A DNA stretch of 48,946 nt from Streptacidiphilus carbonis (GTDB lineage Bacteria > Actinomycetota > Actinomycetes > Streptomycetales > Streptomycetaceae), in the NCBI RefSeq assembly GCF_000787775.1, contig NZ_BBPM01000019.1, forward strand, positions 95,990 to 144,935. The letters run 5' to 3'. Both the position numbers and the translations under genes were made by a program. The notes below the pieces were generated by a model that had not been told where the DNA came from, did no database searches, and saw only the letters and a program-made list of their open reading frames with translations. Numbering within the stretch: position 1 is the stretch's first letter; the number at the start of each line of letters is the position of its first letter. Of the stretch, positions 29,899 to 43,930 are shown one piece after another.

Positions 29899-29952
29899 CA
29901 TGGGTAGACCCCTGCCACAGAGGGCCCCACCGGGCCTGCGGGGGGAGCCGGG

Positions 29953-31698
29953 ATGGATGTCGCAGCGCTGGTCGCACTGCTCTACCGGGGGGCCGGCGCC
30001 GAGCACCGCCTGAGTGCGGACCTGGTGATCCGGCGGGACCCGGAGGCCGAACGCCGGCTCACCGACCTGGGCAACCGGGCGGTCCGCGCCATGGTCTCCC
30101 GGTCCGGCAGCTACCTCCCGGAGGCCATGGCCGAGCCGGCCGAGACCGAGGCCGAGGAGGCCATCGAGCTGACCGCCGCCCCCGCCGGCCGCTACCGGTT
30201 CGAGCGTCCGGCCCGGGCGGAACTGCTCCTGGGCGACGGCGCCGTCCACTGGAGCCGCACCGGGGACCGGGGCGCCAGGTCCGGCTACGGGCCGCCCCAC
30301 GACGCGCCGGCGCTGCTGATGCTGGTCCCGACCTGGCTGCTCACCGGCCACCAAGTGAGCGGTGTCCAGCCGACCACGGAGTCCGGCCGGCCGGCGGTTC
30401 GCTTCCGGGCGACCCCGCGCCGGGGCGGCCCGACGCTGACCTCCCGGGCACGGCAGTACGGCATCGAGTACCTCGACGCGGTGGCCGACGCCGAGCACGG
30501 CGTCCTGCTGTCGCTCACCGAGGTCTTCGAGGGACGCCCGGTCCGGACCCTCCGGCTGATGGATCATCAGTTCGACGGTCCCGAGCCGGACGCCTGCCGC
30601 TTCACGCTCCCGGACGTGGCGACGGTCGGCGGTCCCGACGCCGGCGCATGGGCGCCTCCTCCGCAGGCCATGGCCGAAGGCGCCCGGTCCGGGCTGCTGC
30701 TCCTGGCCCGCGTCGCCCTGGACCGCGGGTACCGGCAGGGCTTTCGGGCCGCGATGGACCCGCAGGACGGCGGGCCCTGGCCGGACCGGTTGGACCCGAC
30801 GGTGGTCCCCAGCGAGGACGAGCCGCCCTCGGTCGCCGAACTGGCCCTGCTGCTCTACCGGGCCGGGCTGGAGGGCCGCGCGGTGGCGGCGGAACTGCAC
30901 CACTGGATCGACTACCGGGCTCTGGCCGGCGCCGCCGAACCGGACCTCCCCGGCCCGGACGGCTCGGTCGGCCCGGACGGCTCGGACAGTGAGGGCGGCC
31001 AGGACGGCCCAGGCGGCCCGCGCACCGGCTACCGGACCGTCCGGTTCCTGGTCCGCGACCCGGAGCACTACCGGGTCGAGCAGTTGCGCGGAGCGGACCC
31101 GACCACCGCGCCGCTGGTTGCCCGCGACGGCGCCCGGCAGTACCGCCGGTTCCCGGACCGCCTGGTGCTGGCCGAGGCGGACGCCCTGGAGTCCCAGGTC
31201 GACCGCATGGTCGACCCCTCCTGGCTGCTCGGCGCCGAGCTCACCCCGCTCGGCTTCGCCGACTGCGCAGGCCGCCGGGTGATCCGCGCCCGCGCGGTGC
31301 GCCGGCGCTGGAGCGTCCCCGGCCATGAGACGGTGTACTCGGAGCGGACCGAGCTGTTGATCGACGCCGGCACCGGGGTGCTGCTGAGCCTCACCGGTCT
31401 GGAGGGCGACCGCATAGGGCAGCGCCAACTGCTGTGCGACCTCAGCTTCCCGGACTCCGTCGACCCCGGGGAGTTCGTACTCACCGCCCCGCCCGGCACT
31501 CCCACGGTGGCGTTCTCCGGGGGGCCGCTCGGGGACGCCGTCCTGCCGAAGCCGGTCAAGTCCGCCGTCGAGACCGCGGCCCAGGTGCTGTCGGGCGTCG
31601 TGTCTTGCGTCGTGGCGGCCGGCATCCGGTTCGGCGAGCGCCGGGAGCGCGCCGCCGAGGCCGCCGAACGGCCCGCGGATCCACCCCGCGAGGCGTGA
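29953..31698 (+). CDS. Internally duplicated protein of unknown function between nusG and rplK
   Basis: ATG at 29953 with GGGGGAG upstream gives 581 aa. The two halves resemble each other: VAALVALLYRGAGAEHRLSA against VAELALLLYRAGLEGRAVAA at the start, and AEHGVLLSLTEVFEGRPVRTLR followed by FTLPD against GTGVLLSLTGLEGDRIGQRQ followed by FVLTAPPG near the end of each half. The halves look like LolA/LppX-type half-barrels that bind lipid or a regulator, as in RseB-like proteins, but there is no signal peptide or anchor. A Gly/Asp/Ser-rich linker near 335-360 lies in the second half. It has its own ribosome-binding site and follows a terminator. I know of no standard gene at this point in the cluster. 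Function unknown. Confidence 0.8.
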   Translation: MDVAALVALLYRGAGAEHRLSADLVIRRDPEAERRLTDLGNRAVRAMVSRSGSYLPEAMAEPAETEAEEAIELTAAPAGRYRFERPARAELLLGDGAVHWSRTGDRGARSGYGPPHDAPALLMLVPTWLLTGHQVSGVQPTTESGRPAVRFRATPRRGGPTLTSRARQYGIEYLDAVADAEHGVLLSLTEVFEGRPVRTLRLMDHQFDGPEPDACRFTLPDVATVGGPDAGAWAPPPQAMAEGARSGLLLLARVALDRGYRQGFRAAMDPQDGGPWPDRLDPTVVPSEDEPPSVAELALLLYRAGLEGRAVAAELHHWIDYRALAGAAEPDLPGPDGSVGPDGSDSEGGQDGPGGPRTGYRTVRFLVRDPEHYRVEQLRGADPTTAPLVARDGARQYRRFPDRLVLAEADALESQVDRMVDPSWLLGAELTPLGFADCAGRRVIRARAVRRRWSVPGHETVYSERTELLIDAGTGVLLSLTGLEGDRIGQRQLLCDLSFPDSVDPGEFVLTAPPGTPTVAFSGGPLGDAVLPKPVKSAVETAAQVLSGVVSCVVAAGIRFGERRERAAEAAERPADPPREA

Positions 31699-31700
31699 TT

Positions 31701-31729
31701 TCGGATCGCTGCACCTTTCGGGCTATCCT
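31701..31729 (+). promoter_or_regulatory. Possible rplK promoter
   Basis: TATCCT at 31724-31729 is a -10 candidate; the -35 (TCGGAT, 31701-31706) is weak. The rplK leader would be about 115 nt. Confidence 0.35.
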
Positions 31730-31849
31730 GGTTCGATGTGTGCGCGGAGCCGGACCGTTCGGTCGGCGAGCCGCACGGAAACCCAAGGCCCCGCCGCCGT
31801 GCTTCCGCACGCCGGTCGGGAACACCTCTCGTAAGGACCCGGAGAGAGC

Positions 31850-32284
31850 ATGCCTCCCAAGAAGAAGAAGGTCACGGGGCTTATCAAGCTCCAGATCAAC
31901 GCCGGTGCGGCCAACCCCGCGCCGCCCGTCGGCCCTGCCCTGGGTCAGCACGGCGTCAACATCATGGAGTTCTGCAAGGCCTACAACGCCGCGACCGAGT
32001 CGCAGCGTGGCATGGTCGTGCCGGTGGAGATCACGGTCTACGAAGACCGCTCCTTCACCTTCATCACCAAGACTCCGCCGGCCGCCAAGCTGATCCTCAA
32101 GGCCGCAGGCGTGGACAAGGGCTCCGGCGAGCCGCACAAGACCAAGGTTGCCAAGATCACGGCTGCCCAGGTCCGCGAGATCGCCACCACCAAGCTGCCC
32201 GACCTGAACGCCAACTCCCTGGAGCAGGCCGACAAGATCATCGCGGGCACCGCCCGTTCGATGGGCATCACCGTCGAGGGCTGA
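31850..32284 (+). CDS. rplK: 50S ribosomal protein L11
   Basis: A 144-aa product starting [20 protein letters not shown] and containing the family core [25 protein letters not shown] and [27 protein letters not shown]. Length is standard. L11 forms the GTPase-associated stalk base and the binding site of thiopeptides. GGAGAG precedes the ATG. It begins the L11-L1 pair, which ends at a strong terminator. Confidence 0.97.
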
Positions 32285-32374
32285 GCACTCCTCAGCGCTT
32301 GAACGGTCGTGGTAGGGCCGAGCGCGGCCCGCAGCCACCACAACTCCACGTCTTTAATCCACACAGGAGCAGCA

Positions 32375-33097
32375 GTGAAGCGCAGCAAGGCTCTGAACGC
32401 CGCGGCGGAGAAGATCGACCGCGAGCGTCTGTACGCCCCCCTCGAGGCGATCCGCCTCGCCAAGGAGACCTCCACCTCCAAGTTCGACGGCACCGTCGAG
32501 GTCGCCATGCGTCTGGGTGTCGACCCGCGCAAGGCCGACCAGATGGTCCGCAGCACCGTCAACCTCCCGCACGGCACCGGCAAGACCGCCCGGGTCCTGG
32601 TCTTCGCGACCGGTGACCGCGCCGAGGCCGCGCGTGCTGCGGGCGCCGACATCGTCGGCGCCGACGAGCTGATCGACGAGGTCGCCAAGGGCCGCCTGGA
32701 CTTCGACGCCGTCGTGTCCACCCCGGACCTCATGGGCAAGGTCGGTCGTCTGGGCCGCGTGCTCGGCCCCCGCGGCCTGATGCCGAACCCGAAGACCGGC
32801 ACCGTGACCCCGGACGTGGCCAAGGCCGTGACCGAGATCAAGGGCGGCAAGATCGAGTTCCGCGTCGACAAGCACTCGAACCTGCACCTGATCATCGGCA
32901 AGGTGTCCTTCGACACCGAGAAGCTGGTCGAGAACTACGCGGCCGCCCTGGACGAGGTGCTCCGCGCCAAGCCGTCCGCCTCCAAGGGCCGGTACATCAA
33001 GAAGGTCGCGATCAGCACCACGATCGGCCCCGGCATCCAGGTCGACCCGAGCCGTACGCGCAACCTCCTCGTCGAGGAGGACCCCGCTGCGGTCTGA
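32375..33097 (+). CDS. rplA: 50S ribosomal protein L1
   Basis: GTG at 32375 follows ACAGGAGCAGCA, giving 240 aa. Start: [20 protein letters not shown]; conserved RNA-binding core: [66 protein letters not shown]1 is the mobile stalk protein and, in many bacteria, the translational repressor of the rplKA mRNA. Confidence 0.97.
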   Translation: MKRSKALNAAAEKIDRERLYAPLEAIRLAKETSTSKFDGTVEVAMRLGVDPRKADQMVRSTVNLPHGTGKTARVLVFATGDRAEAARAAGADIVGADELIDEVAKGRLDFDAVVSTPDLMGKVGRLGRVLGPRGLMPNPKTGTVTPDVAKAVTEIKGGKIEFRVDKHSNLHLIIGKVSFDTEKLVENYAAALDEVLRAKPSASKGRYIKKVAISTTIGPGIQVDPSRTRNLLVEEDPAAV

Positions 33098-33124
33098 TCC
33101 CTGATCAGTCGGTAACGGCAGTCC

Positions 33125-33169
33125 GACGGGCCGGTCCCCCTTCCGCAACGGAAGGGGGACCGGCCCGTC
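33125..33169 (+). terminator. rplKA terminator
   Basis: A perfect 20-bp stem (GACGGGCCGGTCCCCCTTCC at 33125-33144, complement 33150-33169) around a 5-nt loop, 27 nt after rplA. Confidence 0.9.
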
Positions 33170-33234
33170 CTCGTGTCACTGCCCCGGTGTAGCGTCTGCG
33201 CACAGATCTCGTACGAATCACTGGGGGGTTCCAC

Positions 33235-34068
33235 ATGCGCCGCACAGGTGCGATATGTCTCGCCGTCACCACCGCCGCGGCCCTGACCGCGCTGTCTGCC
33301 TGCTCGGCCTCGGCCACCAAGGCAGCCTCGACCGCAGCCGCCAACGGCGCCGGCGGGGCCAAGAGCGCCGTCCTGACCGTCGCCGACGCGCTGTCGCTGA
33401 CGACCAAGAAGACGTCGTCCTACACCTCGTCCAAGGTGAGGATGACGATGGTGGTGCCCAAGGTCGGCAGCACGGTGATGACCGGGTCGATGTCCCGCAA
33501 TCCGCTGGCGATGGACATGACGATGACCAATCCGCAGCTTCCGCAGGGGATGCGGGTGCTGATGTCCGGTACCACCGAGTACATGAACATGGGCGACGCC
33601 GGCGCCAAGGAGTTCAACGGCAAGCACTGGCTGAAGATGGACTTCTCCACCATGGGCGCCGAGGGCAAGGCCCTGGCCGATGCCCTGAACAAGAGCAACA
33701 CCCAGTCCCCCTCGACCTCGGTCAAGCTGCTGACCTCCTCCGGGGACGTGAAGCGGATGGGCACGGAGACCGTGGACGGCGTCTCCACCACGCACTACGC
33801 CGGCACCGTGGACCTGAAGAAGCTCTCGGCCTCCGACCCGGACCTCAAGTCGCTGCTGGACTCGGCCACGAAGCTGGGGATGACCACCGAGACCGTGGAC
33901 ATGTGGGTCAACGACCAGAACCTGCCGGTCAAGGTCCACGAGACCGCCACCAGCTCGCAGGGCCCGGTGGACACCACCATCGAGTACTCCGACTTCGGCA
34001 ACACTCCGGTGACGGTCACCCCGCCGCCGGCGAGCGACACCGAGGACCTGTCCTCACTCGGCAAGTAG
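33235..34068 (+). CDS. Secreted LppX/LprG-like lipoprotein
   Basis: A 277-aa lipoprotein. The N-terminus MRRTGAICLAVTTAAALTALSAC is a signal peptide with lipobox LSAC (Cys about 23), followed by an Ala/Thr/Ser-rich spacer. The mature domain (about 45-260) is strand-rich: SSKVRMTMVVPKVGSTVMTG, MRVLMSGTTEYMNMG, VSTTHYAGTVDL, VDMWVNDQNLPVKV, which is the half-barrel pattern of LppX_LprAFG proteins that carry lipids or lipoglycans. It sits alone between two terminators, between rplA and rplJ; a lipoprotein at this point is, as far as I recall, also found in other Streptomyces. Ligand unknown. GGGGGGTT precedes the ATG. Confidence 0.85.
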   Translation: MRRTGAICLAVTTAAALTALSACSASATKAASTAAANGAGGAKSAVLTVADALSLTTKKTSSYTSSKVRMTMVVPKVGSTVMTGSMSRNPLAMDMTMTNPQLPQGMRVLMSGTTEYMNMGDAGAKEFNGKHWLKMDFSTMGAEGKALADALNKSNTQSPSTSVKLLTSSGDVKRMGTETVDGVSTTHYAGTVDLKKLSASDPDLKSLLDSATKLGMTTETVDMWVNDQNLPVKVHETATSSQGPVDTTIEYSDFGNTPVTVTPPPASDTEDLSSLGK

Positions 34069-34098
34069 CGGACCGCCGGACGGCGGCGCAGGAGCCGT

Positions 34099-34121
34099 CC
34101 GGCGGGCGATTTGCCCGCCGG
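34099..34121 (+). terminator. Lipoprotein gene terminator
   Basis: CCGGCGGGC (34099-34107) and GCCCGCCGG (34113-34121) form a perfect 9-bp stem with a 5-nt loop just after the lipoprotein stop. The candidate rplJ -35 lies in its 3' arm. Confidence 0.7.
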
Positions 34122-34140
34122 GCGGCTCATCACGTACCTT
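34111..34140 (+). promoter_or_regulatory. Candidate rplJL promoter
   Basis: TTGCCC (34111-34116) and TACCTT (34135-34140) are 18 nt apart. A start near 34147 would leave a leader of about 275 nt before rplJ. Confidence 0.45.
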
Positions 34141-34146
34141 GGTCCT

Positions 34147-34421
34147 TGCCACAGACCGCTGGTTGTCGTCGCGTGCCCTGCAAGGGGCGGACGTGATGAC
34201 CGAAGGCTCCGCGAATGCGGACGACCCGCGCAGGATGGATGAGGACAATCGCGCTCCGGATGCATGCCGCCAGGCATGTCCCCCGTTGAGCATGTGAAGC
34301 CCCGTGCGCCTGCGCCGGGGCCGTTCTGTTTTTCTCGAACACTTTCTTCCGGCGGTACGGGCGTAGCAGGTCGACTCAACGGTCGGCCACGCATCGACAT
34401 CACGGAAGGAGGCGTAAGCCT
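34147..34421 (+). promoter_or_regulatory. Long rplJ leader (L10 leader-type RNA)
   Basis: The region is gene-free and full of short complementary segments, ending in an attenuator-like hairpin with a U-rich tail at 34299-34333. In many bacteria the rplJL leader folds into a kink-turn structure bound by the L10(L12)4 complex, which represses the operon. The fold was not computed here. Confidence 0.6.
34299..34333 (+). terminator. Attenuator-like hairpin in the rplJ leader
   Basis: GCCCCG (34299-34304) pairs with CGGGGC (34316-34321) and the transcript continues into TTCTGTTTTT (34324-34333), a rare U-rich run in this GC-rich window. It lies 89 nt before rplJ, so it would end transcription early when folded. 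Confidence 0.65.
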
Positions 34422-34985
34422 ATGGCAAGGCCCGACAAGGCTGCTGCTGTCGCAGAGCTGACGGACAAGTTCCGTGGCTCCAACGCGGCGGTGCTGACCG
34501 AGTACCGCGGTCTGACCGTGGCGCAGCTGAAGACGCTGCGTCGCTCGCTCGGCGACAACGCCAATTACGCCGTGGTGAAGAACACGCTGACCAAGATCGC
34601 GGCCAATGAGGCCGGGATCTCTGAGCTCGACGACCTGTTCTCGGGTCCGACGGCTGTCGCCTTCGTCGCCGGTGACCCGGTGGAGTCGGCGAAGGCTCTG
34701 CGTGACTTCGCCAAGGACAACCCTGCGCTGATCATCAAGGGCGGTGTCCTTGACGGTAAGGCGCTGTCCGCCGATGACATCAAGAAGCTCGCGGACCTCG
34801 AGTCCCGCGAGGTGCTGCTCGCCAAGCTGGCCGGTGGCCTGAAGGCGTCGATGGCCAAGGCCGCCGCCACCTTCCAGGCTCCCCTCACGGAGTTCGCCCG
34901 CACCGCGGAAGCTCTCCGGGCCAAGGTCGAGCAGGGCGGTGCCGGTACGCCGGCTCCCGCCGCCGAGGACGAGGTGGCGGAGTAA
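34422..34985 (+). CDS. rplJ: 50S ribosomal protein L10
   Basis: ATG at 34422, with GGAAGGAGG upstream, gives 187 aa. [45 protein letters not shown] is the rRNA-binding start; [11 protein letters not shown] and [12 protein letters not shown] are family core; the helical C-terminus binds L7/L12 dimers and ends in an Ala/Pro/acidic tail. L10 carries the ribosomal stalk. Confidence 0.97.
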   Translation: MARPDKAAAVAELTDKFRGSNAAVLTEYRGLTVAQLKTLRRSLGDNANYAVVKNTLTKIAANEAGISELDDLFSGPTAVAFVAGDPVESAKALRDFAKDNPALIIKGGVLDGKALSADDIKKLADLESREVLLAKLAGGLKASMAKAAATFQAPLTEFARTAEALRAKVEQGGAGTPAPAAEDEVAE

Positions 34986-35073
34986 CCACTCCGCCGTCCC
35001 TGCCTTGCAGCGGGCCCGTACGCCCGCCTATCCGTACATCCGGCACCTGCCGAAATAGTGGAAGGACGCCATC

Positions 35074-35457
35074 ATGGCGAAGCTGTCCCAGGACGAGCTG
35101 CTCGCGCAGTTCGAGACCCTGACCCTCATCGAGCTCTCCGAGTTCGTGAAGGCGTTCGAGGAGAAGTTCGACGTCAAGGCTGCCGCCCCCGTGGCCGTCG
35201 CCGCCGGTGGTGGCGCTGCCGCCGTCGCCGAGGTCGCTGAGGAGCAGGACGAGTTCGACGTCGTCCTCACCGCCGCCGGTGACAAGAAGATCCAGGTCAT
35301 CAAGGAGGTGCGCGCCCTCACCTCCCTCGGCCTGAAGGAGGCCAAGGACCTCGTTGACGGCGTGCCCGCCACCGTCCTGGAGAAGGTTGCCAAGGACGCG
35401 GCCGAGAAGGCCAAGGCTGCTCTCGAGGGCGCCGGCGCTTCCGTCACCGTCAAGTAA
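35074..35457 (+). CDS. rplL: 50S ribosomal protein L7/L12
   Basis: A 127-aa product. The N-terminal dimerisation domain ([31 protein letters not shown]) is followed by the Ala-rich hinge (about 34-52) and the C-terminal factor-binding domain [41 protein letters not shown]. It recruits elongation and other GTPase factors to the ribosome. GTGGAAGGAC precedes the ATG. Confidence 0.97.
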   Translation: MAKLSQDELLAQFETLTLIELSEFVKAFEEKFDVKAAAPVAVAAGGGAAAVAEVAEEQDEFDVVLTAAGDKKIQVIKEVRALTSLGLKEAKDLVDGVPATVLEKVAKDAAEKAKAALEGAGASVTVK

Positions 35458-35522
35458 TTCCGGTCACTCGGGTTACTGACAGGCGGTTCGCCCGCCGGCC
35501 GTGAGGCCGGTACGAACCTCTG

Positions 35523-35565
35523 AACCGAGGCGTTCACCCTGACGGGTGAGCGCCTCGGTTTTTTG
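35523..35565 (+). terminator. rplJL terminator
   Basis: AACCGAGGCG and TCACCC pair across a TGAC loop with GGGTGA and CGCCTCGGTT; six T residues follow at about 35559-35564. This is the most classical intrinsic terminator in the window. Confidence 0.93.
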
Positions 35566-36368
35566 TTTGCCGGGTCTGACCGCCGCTCACCGTGCCCCTG
35601 CTGTCCGGTCTATGACGATTCGCCACTTCTGTCGCCGAGGTGCTCCCCAGCGCCTCCCGGGGCGAGTATGGTGATCGTCGTCGCTGCGGGTACGACCTGT
35701 CCGCAGCGGGCGCCGCAGGCGTCCGGGTCCCCTCCTGGAGCCGAACCAGCGGTCGCCGCGCGGCCACCCCACCAGGGCAGTCGCCCGGCCCGACCGCCGG
35801 CCCCGGAAGCCGGGCGGGAGCCCCCGCCGAGGGGCGTCCGGACGAGTCCTCCGAGGGGTTCCCCGGGGGCTCGCCCTTGACGAACCGCACGCGGCGCGCA
35901 ATTCTCAGGACGCGAGGTTGTGCCTCCACCGGGAGGTCGCGGCGGGCAGCGCAGCGAGCACGGCGGCGGCATGACAGCGGCACGGCAGCGAGCAAATCTC
36001 AGGTTCCAGGCATGGAACCGGGGTGTGGTGGGGAATACACACCCAGTAGGCAGTAACCGCCCCAGGGGCGCCCTCGACAGGGGTTGCACCGCGAGGTAGG
36101 GAGTTCGAAGATTCGGTCTCCGAATCCGGACTGGACAGCAGTGTGCCGTCTGGCTACACTGTCCCTTTGCGCTGCCTTTTAGCTGCTCCGTGACTCGACC
36201 CCCGGAGTCTGCACCTCCCCGACCAGGGGTGGCACCCCGTTTGCGCACTGGCTCCGACCTGGAGAAACGTCCAGGCCCCTGAGCTCGTGTGGAAGCGCGG
36301 ATGCTACCCGTGCGAGGGGTGGGCCCGGTACGCGCGTAGTGAGTCCGAGCCCTCGGAAGGACCCCCTC
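35566..36368 (+). promoter_or_regulatory. Gene-free rpoBC upstream region
   Basis: About 800 nt without a supported gene; frames crossing it are antisense or shadow-like. It carries the rpoB promoter (36132-36160), the inverted repeat GATTCGG-TCT-CCGAATC at 36110-36126 just upstream of it, and a leader of about 200 nt. Nothing recognisable was found in 35566-36060. Confidence 0.6.
36132..36160 (+). promoter_or_regulatory. rpoB promoter
   Basis: TGGACA (36132-36137), 17-nt spacing, TACACT (36155-36160). This is the best sigma70/HrdB-like match seen by eye in the window. Confidence 0.7.
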
Positions 36369-39300
36369 TTGGCCGCCTCGCGCAACGCCTCGAACAACTC
36401 CGCATCCACCGCACCGCTCCGTATTTCCTTCGCGAAGATTCGTGAGCCCCTCGAGGTTCCCAACCTCCTCGCCCTGCAGACCGAGAGCTTCGACTGGCTC
36501 CTCGGCAATCAGGCGTGGAAGGACAGGGTCGAGGCGTCGCTCGCAGAAGGACACGACGTCCCGCAGAAGTCCGGTCTGGAGGAGATCTTCGAGGAGATCT
36601 CCCCGATCGAGGACTTCTCCGGTTCGATGTCGCTGACCTTCCGCGACCACCGCTTCGAGCCCCCCAAGAACTCGATCGACGAGTGCAAGGACCGCGACTT
36701 CACGTTCGCGGCACCGCTCTTCGTCACCGCCGAGTTCACCAACAACGAGACCGGCGAGATCAAGTCGCAGACGGTCTTCATGGGCGACTTCCCGCTCATG
36801 ACCCACAAGGGCACCTTCGTGATCAACGGCACCGAGCGTGTCGTCGTATCGCAGCTGGTGCGCTCGCCGGGCGTCTACTTCGACACCACCCTGGACAAGA
36901 CGTCCGACAAGGACATCTACTCCGCCAAGGTCATCCCGTCCCGTGGTGCCTGGCTCGAGCTCGAGATCGACAAGCGCGACATGGTCGGTGTCCGCATCGA
37001 CCGCAAGCGCAAGCAGTCGGTCACGGTGCTGCTGAAGGCCCTCGGCTGGACCTCCGAGCAGATCCTGGAGGAGTTCGGCCAGTACGAGTCGATGCGCGCC
37101 ACCCTGGAGAAGGACCACACCCAGGGCCAGGACGACGCACTGCTCGACATCTACCGCAAACTGCGTCCGGGCGAGCCGCCGACCCGCGAGGCCGCGCAGA
37201 CGCTTCTGGAGAACCTCTACTTCAACCCGAAGCGCTACGACCTCGCCAAGGTCGGCCGGTACAAGATCAACAAGAAGCTCGGGGTGGAGCAGCCGCTCGA
37301 CGGCGGCGTCCTCACCACGGACGACATCCTTGCCACGATCAAGTACCTGGTCCAGCTGCACGCCGGTGAGACCGAGACGGTCGCCCCGAACGGCAGCACG
37401 ATCGTCGTCGAGGACGACGACATCGACCACTTCGGCAACCGCCGCCTCCGCAATGTCGGCGAGCTGATCCAGAACCAGGTCCGTACGGGTCTCGCCCGTA
37501 TGGAGCGGGTCGTGCGCGAGCGCATGACCACCCAGGACGTCGAGGCGATCACGCCGCAGACCCTGATCAACATCCGGCCGGTCGTCGCCTCCATCAAGGA
37601 GTTCTTCGGCACCAGCCAGCTGTCCCAGTTCATGGACCAGACGAACCCGCTGTCGGGGCTGACCCACAAGCGTCGTCTGTCCGCGCTGGGCCCCGGTGGT
37701 CTGTCCCGTGAGCGGGCCGGCTTCGAGGTCCGTGACGTGCACCCGTCCCACTACGGACGCATGTGCCCGATCGAGACCCCGGAAGGCCCGAACATCGGCC
37801 TGATCGGTTCGCTCGCCTCCTACGGCCGGGTCAACGCCTTCGGCTTCGTGGAGACCCCGTACCGCAAGGTCACCGATGGTGTCGTCACCGACAACATCGA
37901 CTACCTCACCGCGGACGAGGAGGACCGGTTCGTCATCGCCCAGGCCAACGCGCCGCTGACCGATGACAACCACTTCGCCGAGGGCCGTGTGCTGGTCCGC
38001 CGCCGTGGCGGCGAGATCGACTACATCCCCGGTGTCGAGATCGACTACATGGACGTCTCGCCGCGCCAGATGGTGTCCGTCGCCACCGCGATGATCCCCT
38101 TCCTGGAGCACGACGACGCCAACCGCGCCCTGATGGGCGCGAACATGATGCGTCAGGCGGTGCCGCTGCTGAAGAGCGAGGCCCCGCTGGTCGGCACCGG
38201 CATGGAGTACCGCGCCGCGGTCGACGCCGCCGACGTGATCGCGGCCGAGAAGTCGGGCGTGGTCCAGGAGGTCTCCGCCGACTACGTCACGGTGGCCAAC
38301 GACGACGGCACCTACACCACGTACCGCGTGGCCAAGTTCACCCGCTCCAACCAGGGCACCTCCTTCAACCAGAAGGTCGTCGTGGACGAGGGCGCGCGGA
38401 TCGAGGTCGGGCAGGTCCTGGCCGACGGTCCCTGCACCGACGAGGGCGAGATGGCCCTCGGCAAGAACCTGCTCGTGGCGTTCATGCCCTGGGAGGGTCA
38501 CAACTACGAGGACGCGATCATCCTGTCGCAGCGCCTCGTGCAGGACGACGTCCTCTCCTCGATCCACATCGAGGAGCACGAGGTCGACGCCCGTGACACC
38601 AAGCTCGGCCCGGAGGAGATCACCCGGGACATCCCGAACGTCTCTGAAGAGGTCCTGGCGGACCTGGACGAGCGCGGCATCATCCGGATCGGCGCCGATG
38701 TCACCACCGGCGACATCCTGGTCGGCAAGGTCACGCCCAAGGGCGAGACCGAGCTGACCCCGGAGGAGCGCCTGCTGCGCGCCATCTTCGGCGAGAAGGC
38801 CCGTGAGGTCCGCGACACCTCGCTGAAGGTGCCGCACGGTGAGCAGGGCAAGGTCATCGGCGTCCGCGTCTTCGACCGCGAGGAGGGCGACGAGCTGCCG
38901 CCCGGCGTCAACCAGCTGGTCCGGGTCTACGTGGCCCAGAAGCGCAAGATCACCAACGGTGACAAGCTGGCCGGCCGCCACGGCAACAAGGGTGTCATCT
39001 CCAAGATCCTTCCGGTCGAGGACATGCCCTTCCTCGAGGACGGCACCCCGGTCGACATCGTGCTCAACCCCCTCGGTGTGCCGTCCCGAATGAACCCGGG
39101 ACAGGTGCTGGAGACCCACCTCGGCTGGCTCGCCAAGACCGGCTGGGACGTCTCCGGACTCTCCGAGGAGTGGGCCCGCCGCCTGCAGAAGATCGGGGCC
39201 GACAAGGCCACCGGTGGCACCAACCTCGCCACCCCGGTCTTCGACGGTGCCCGCGAGGACGAGATCACCGGTCTGCTGGACCACACCACCCTCACCCGGG

Positions 39301-39842
39301 ACGGCGACCGCCTGGTCGGCTCCTCGGGCAAGGCGCGGATGTTCGACGGCCGCTCCGGCGAGCCGTTCCCGATGCCGATCTCGGTCGGCTACATGTACAT
39401 CCTCAAGCTGCACCACCTGGTCGACGACAAGCTGCACGCCCGTTCGACCGGTCCGTACTCCATGATCACGCAGCAGCCGCTGGGTGGTAAGGCGCAGTTC
39501 GGTGGTCAGCGCTTCGGTGAGATGGAGGTGTGGGCGCTGGAGGCGTACGGCGCCGCCTACGCCCTCCAGGAACTGCTCACCATCAAGTCCGACGACGTTC
39601 TCGGCCGGGTGAAGGTCTACGAGGCCATCGTCAAGGGCGAGAACATCCCCGAGCCCGGCATCCCCGAGTCCTTCAAGGTGCTCATCAAGGAGATGCAGTC
39701 GCTCTGCCTGAACGTGGAGGTGCTGTCCTCGGACGGCATGTCCATCGAGATGCGTGACTCCGACGAGGACGTGTTCCGCGCCGCCGAGGAGCTCGGTATC
39801 GACCTGTCCCGGCGCGAGCCGAGCAGCGTCGAAGAGGTCTGA
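36369..39842 (+). CDS. rpoB: DNA-directed RNA polymerase subunit beta
   Basis: The TTG at 36369 has GGAAGGA about 9 nt upstream and gives the expected Streptomyces N-terminus LAASRNAS; the GTG at 36339 would translate the ribosome-binding site. The product is 1157 aa. All core regions are present: [20 protein letters not shown], the rifampicin region [17 protein letters not shown] with [13 protein letters not shown] after it, [46 protein letters not shown], and a C-terminal [20 protein letters not shown] end. Residue 425 (E. coli position 518) is Thr where I would expect Asn in Streptomyces. Beta forms half of the active-site cleft and binds sigma, rifampicin and ppGpp-related effectors. Confidence 0.98.
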   Translation: MAASRNASNNSASTAPLRISFAKIREPLEVPNLLALQTESFDWLLGNQAWKDRVEASLAEGHDVPQKSGLEEIFEEISPIEDFSGSMSLTFRDHRFEPPKNSIDECKDRDFTFAAPLFVTAEFTNNETGEIKSQTVFMGDFPLMTHKGTFVINGTERVVVSQLVRSPGVYFDTTLDKTSDKDIYSAKVIPSRGAWLELEIDKRDMVGVRIDRKRKQSVTVLLKALGWTSEQILEEFGQYESMRATLEKDHTQGQDDALLDIYRKLRPGEPPTREAAQTLLENLYFNPKRYDLAKVGRYKINKKLGVEQPLDGGVLTTDDILATIKYLVQLHAGETETVAPNGSTIVVEDDDIDHFGNRRLRNVGELIQNQVRTGLARMERVVRERMTTQDVEAITPQTLINIRPVVASIKEFFGTSQLSQFMDQTNPLSGLTHKRRLSALGPGGLSRERAGFEVRDVHPSHYGRMCPIETPEGPNIGLIGSLASYGRVNAFGFVETPYRKVTDGVVTDNIDYLTADEEDRFVIAQANAPLTDDNHFAEGRVLVRRRGGEIDYIPGVEIDYMDVSPRQMVSVATAMIPFLEHDDANRALMGANMMRQAVPLLKSEAPLVGTGMEYRAAVDAADVIAAEKSGVVQEVSADYVTVANDDGTYTTYRVAKFTRSNQGTSFNQKVVVDEGARIEVGQVLADGPCTDEGEMALGKNLLVAFMPWEGHNYEDAIILSQRLVQDDVLSSIHIEEHEVDARDTKLGPEEITRDIPNVSEEVLADLDERGIIRIGADVTTGDILVGKVTPKGETELTPEERLLRAIFGEKAREVRDTSLKVPHGEQGKVIGVRVFDREEGDELPPGVNQLVRVYVAQKRKITNGDKLAGRHGNKGVISKILPVEDMPFLEDGTPVDIVLNPLGVPSRMNPGQVLETHLGWLAKTGWDVSGLSEEWARRLQKIGADKATGGTNLATPVFDGAREDEITGLLDHTTLTRDGDRLVGSSGKARMFDGRSGEPFPMPISVGYMYILKLHHLVDDKLHARSTGPYSMITQQPLGGKAQFGGQRFGEMEVWALEAYGAAYALQELLTIKSDDVLGRVKVYEAIVKGENIPEPGIPESFKVLIKEMQSLCLNVEVLSSDGMSIEMRDSDEDVFRAAEELGIDLSRREPSSVEEV

Positions 39843-39854
39843 CGAGGGTCCGGG

Positions 39855-39875
39855 TCGGCGCTGTCCAAGCAGCGC
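39855..39875 (+). other. Hairpin in the rpoB-rpoC spacer
   Basis: GGCGCTG and CAGCGCC flank TCCAAG in the 104-nt spacer. It is probably an mRNA-processing or stability element, since rpoB and rpoC are normally co-transcribed. Confidence 0.4.
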
Positions 39876-39946
39876 CGGCCCGCCGCCCCCAGGACCCCCT
39901 CAGACCAGATGTAAGACTTCGACCCCGAAGGTGGGATTGACGACCC

Positions 39947-43846
<3,900 letters not shown>

Positions 43847-43870
43847 CCGTCGCAGGCAGTACGCACAACA

Positions 43871-43912
43871 CCGCAGGGCGGTCGCTCCCGAGAGGGGGCG
43901 GCCGCCCTGCGG
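43871..43912 (+). terminator. rpoBC terminator
   Basis: CCGCAGGGCGG (43871-43881) pairs with CCGCCCTGCGG (43902-43912), with an inner GC-rich stem-loop, 25 nt after rpoC. Confidence 0.85.
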
Positions 43913-43930
43913 CGTTGCCGGTGCTCCCGG

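Noticed and set aside
37641-37643. Thr instead of Asn in the rifampicin region of RpoB (MDQTNPL), first considered as a resistance change
   Set aside because: The rest of the region is wild type, and to my knowledge Bacillus RpoB, which is rifampicin-sensitive, also has MDQTNPL, so natural variation is the simpler reading.
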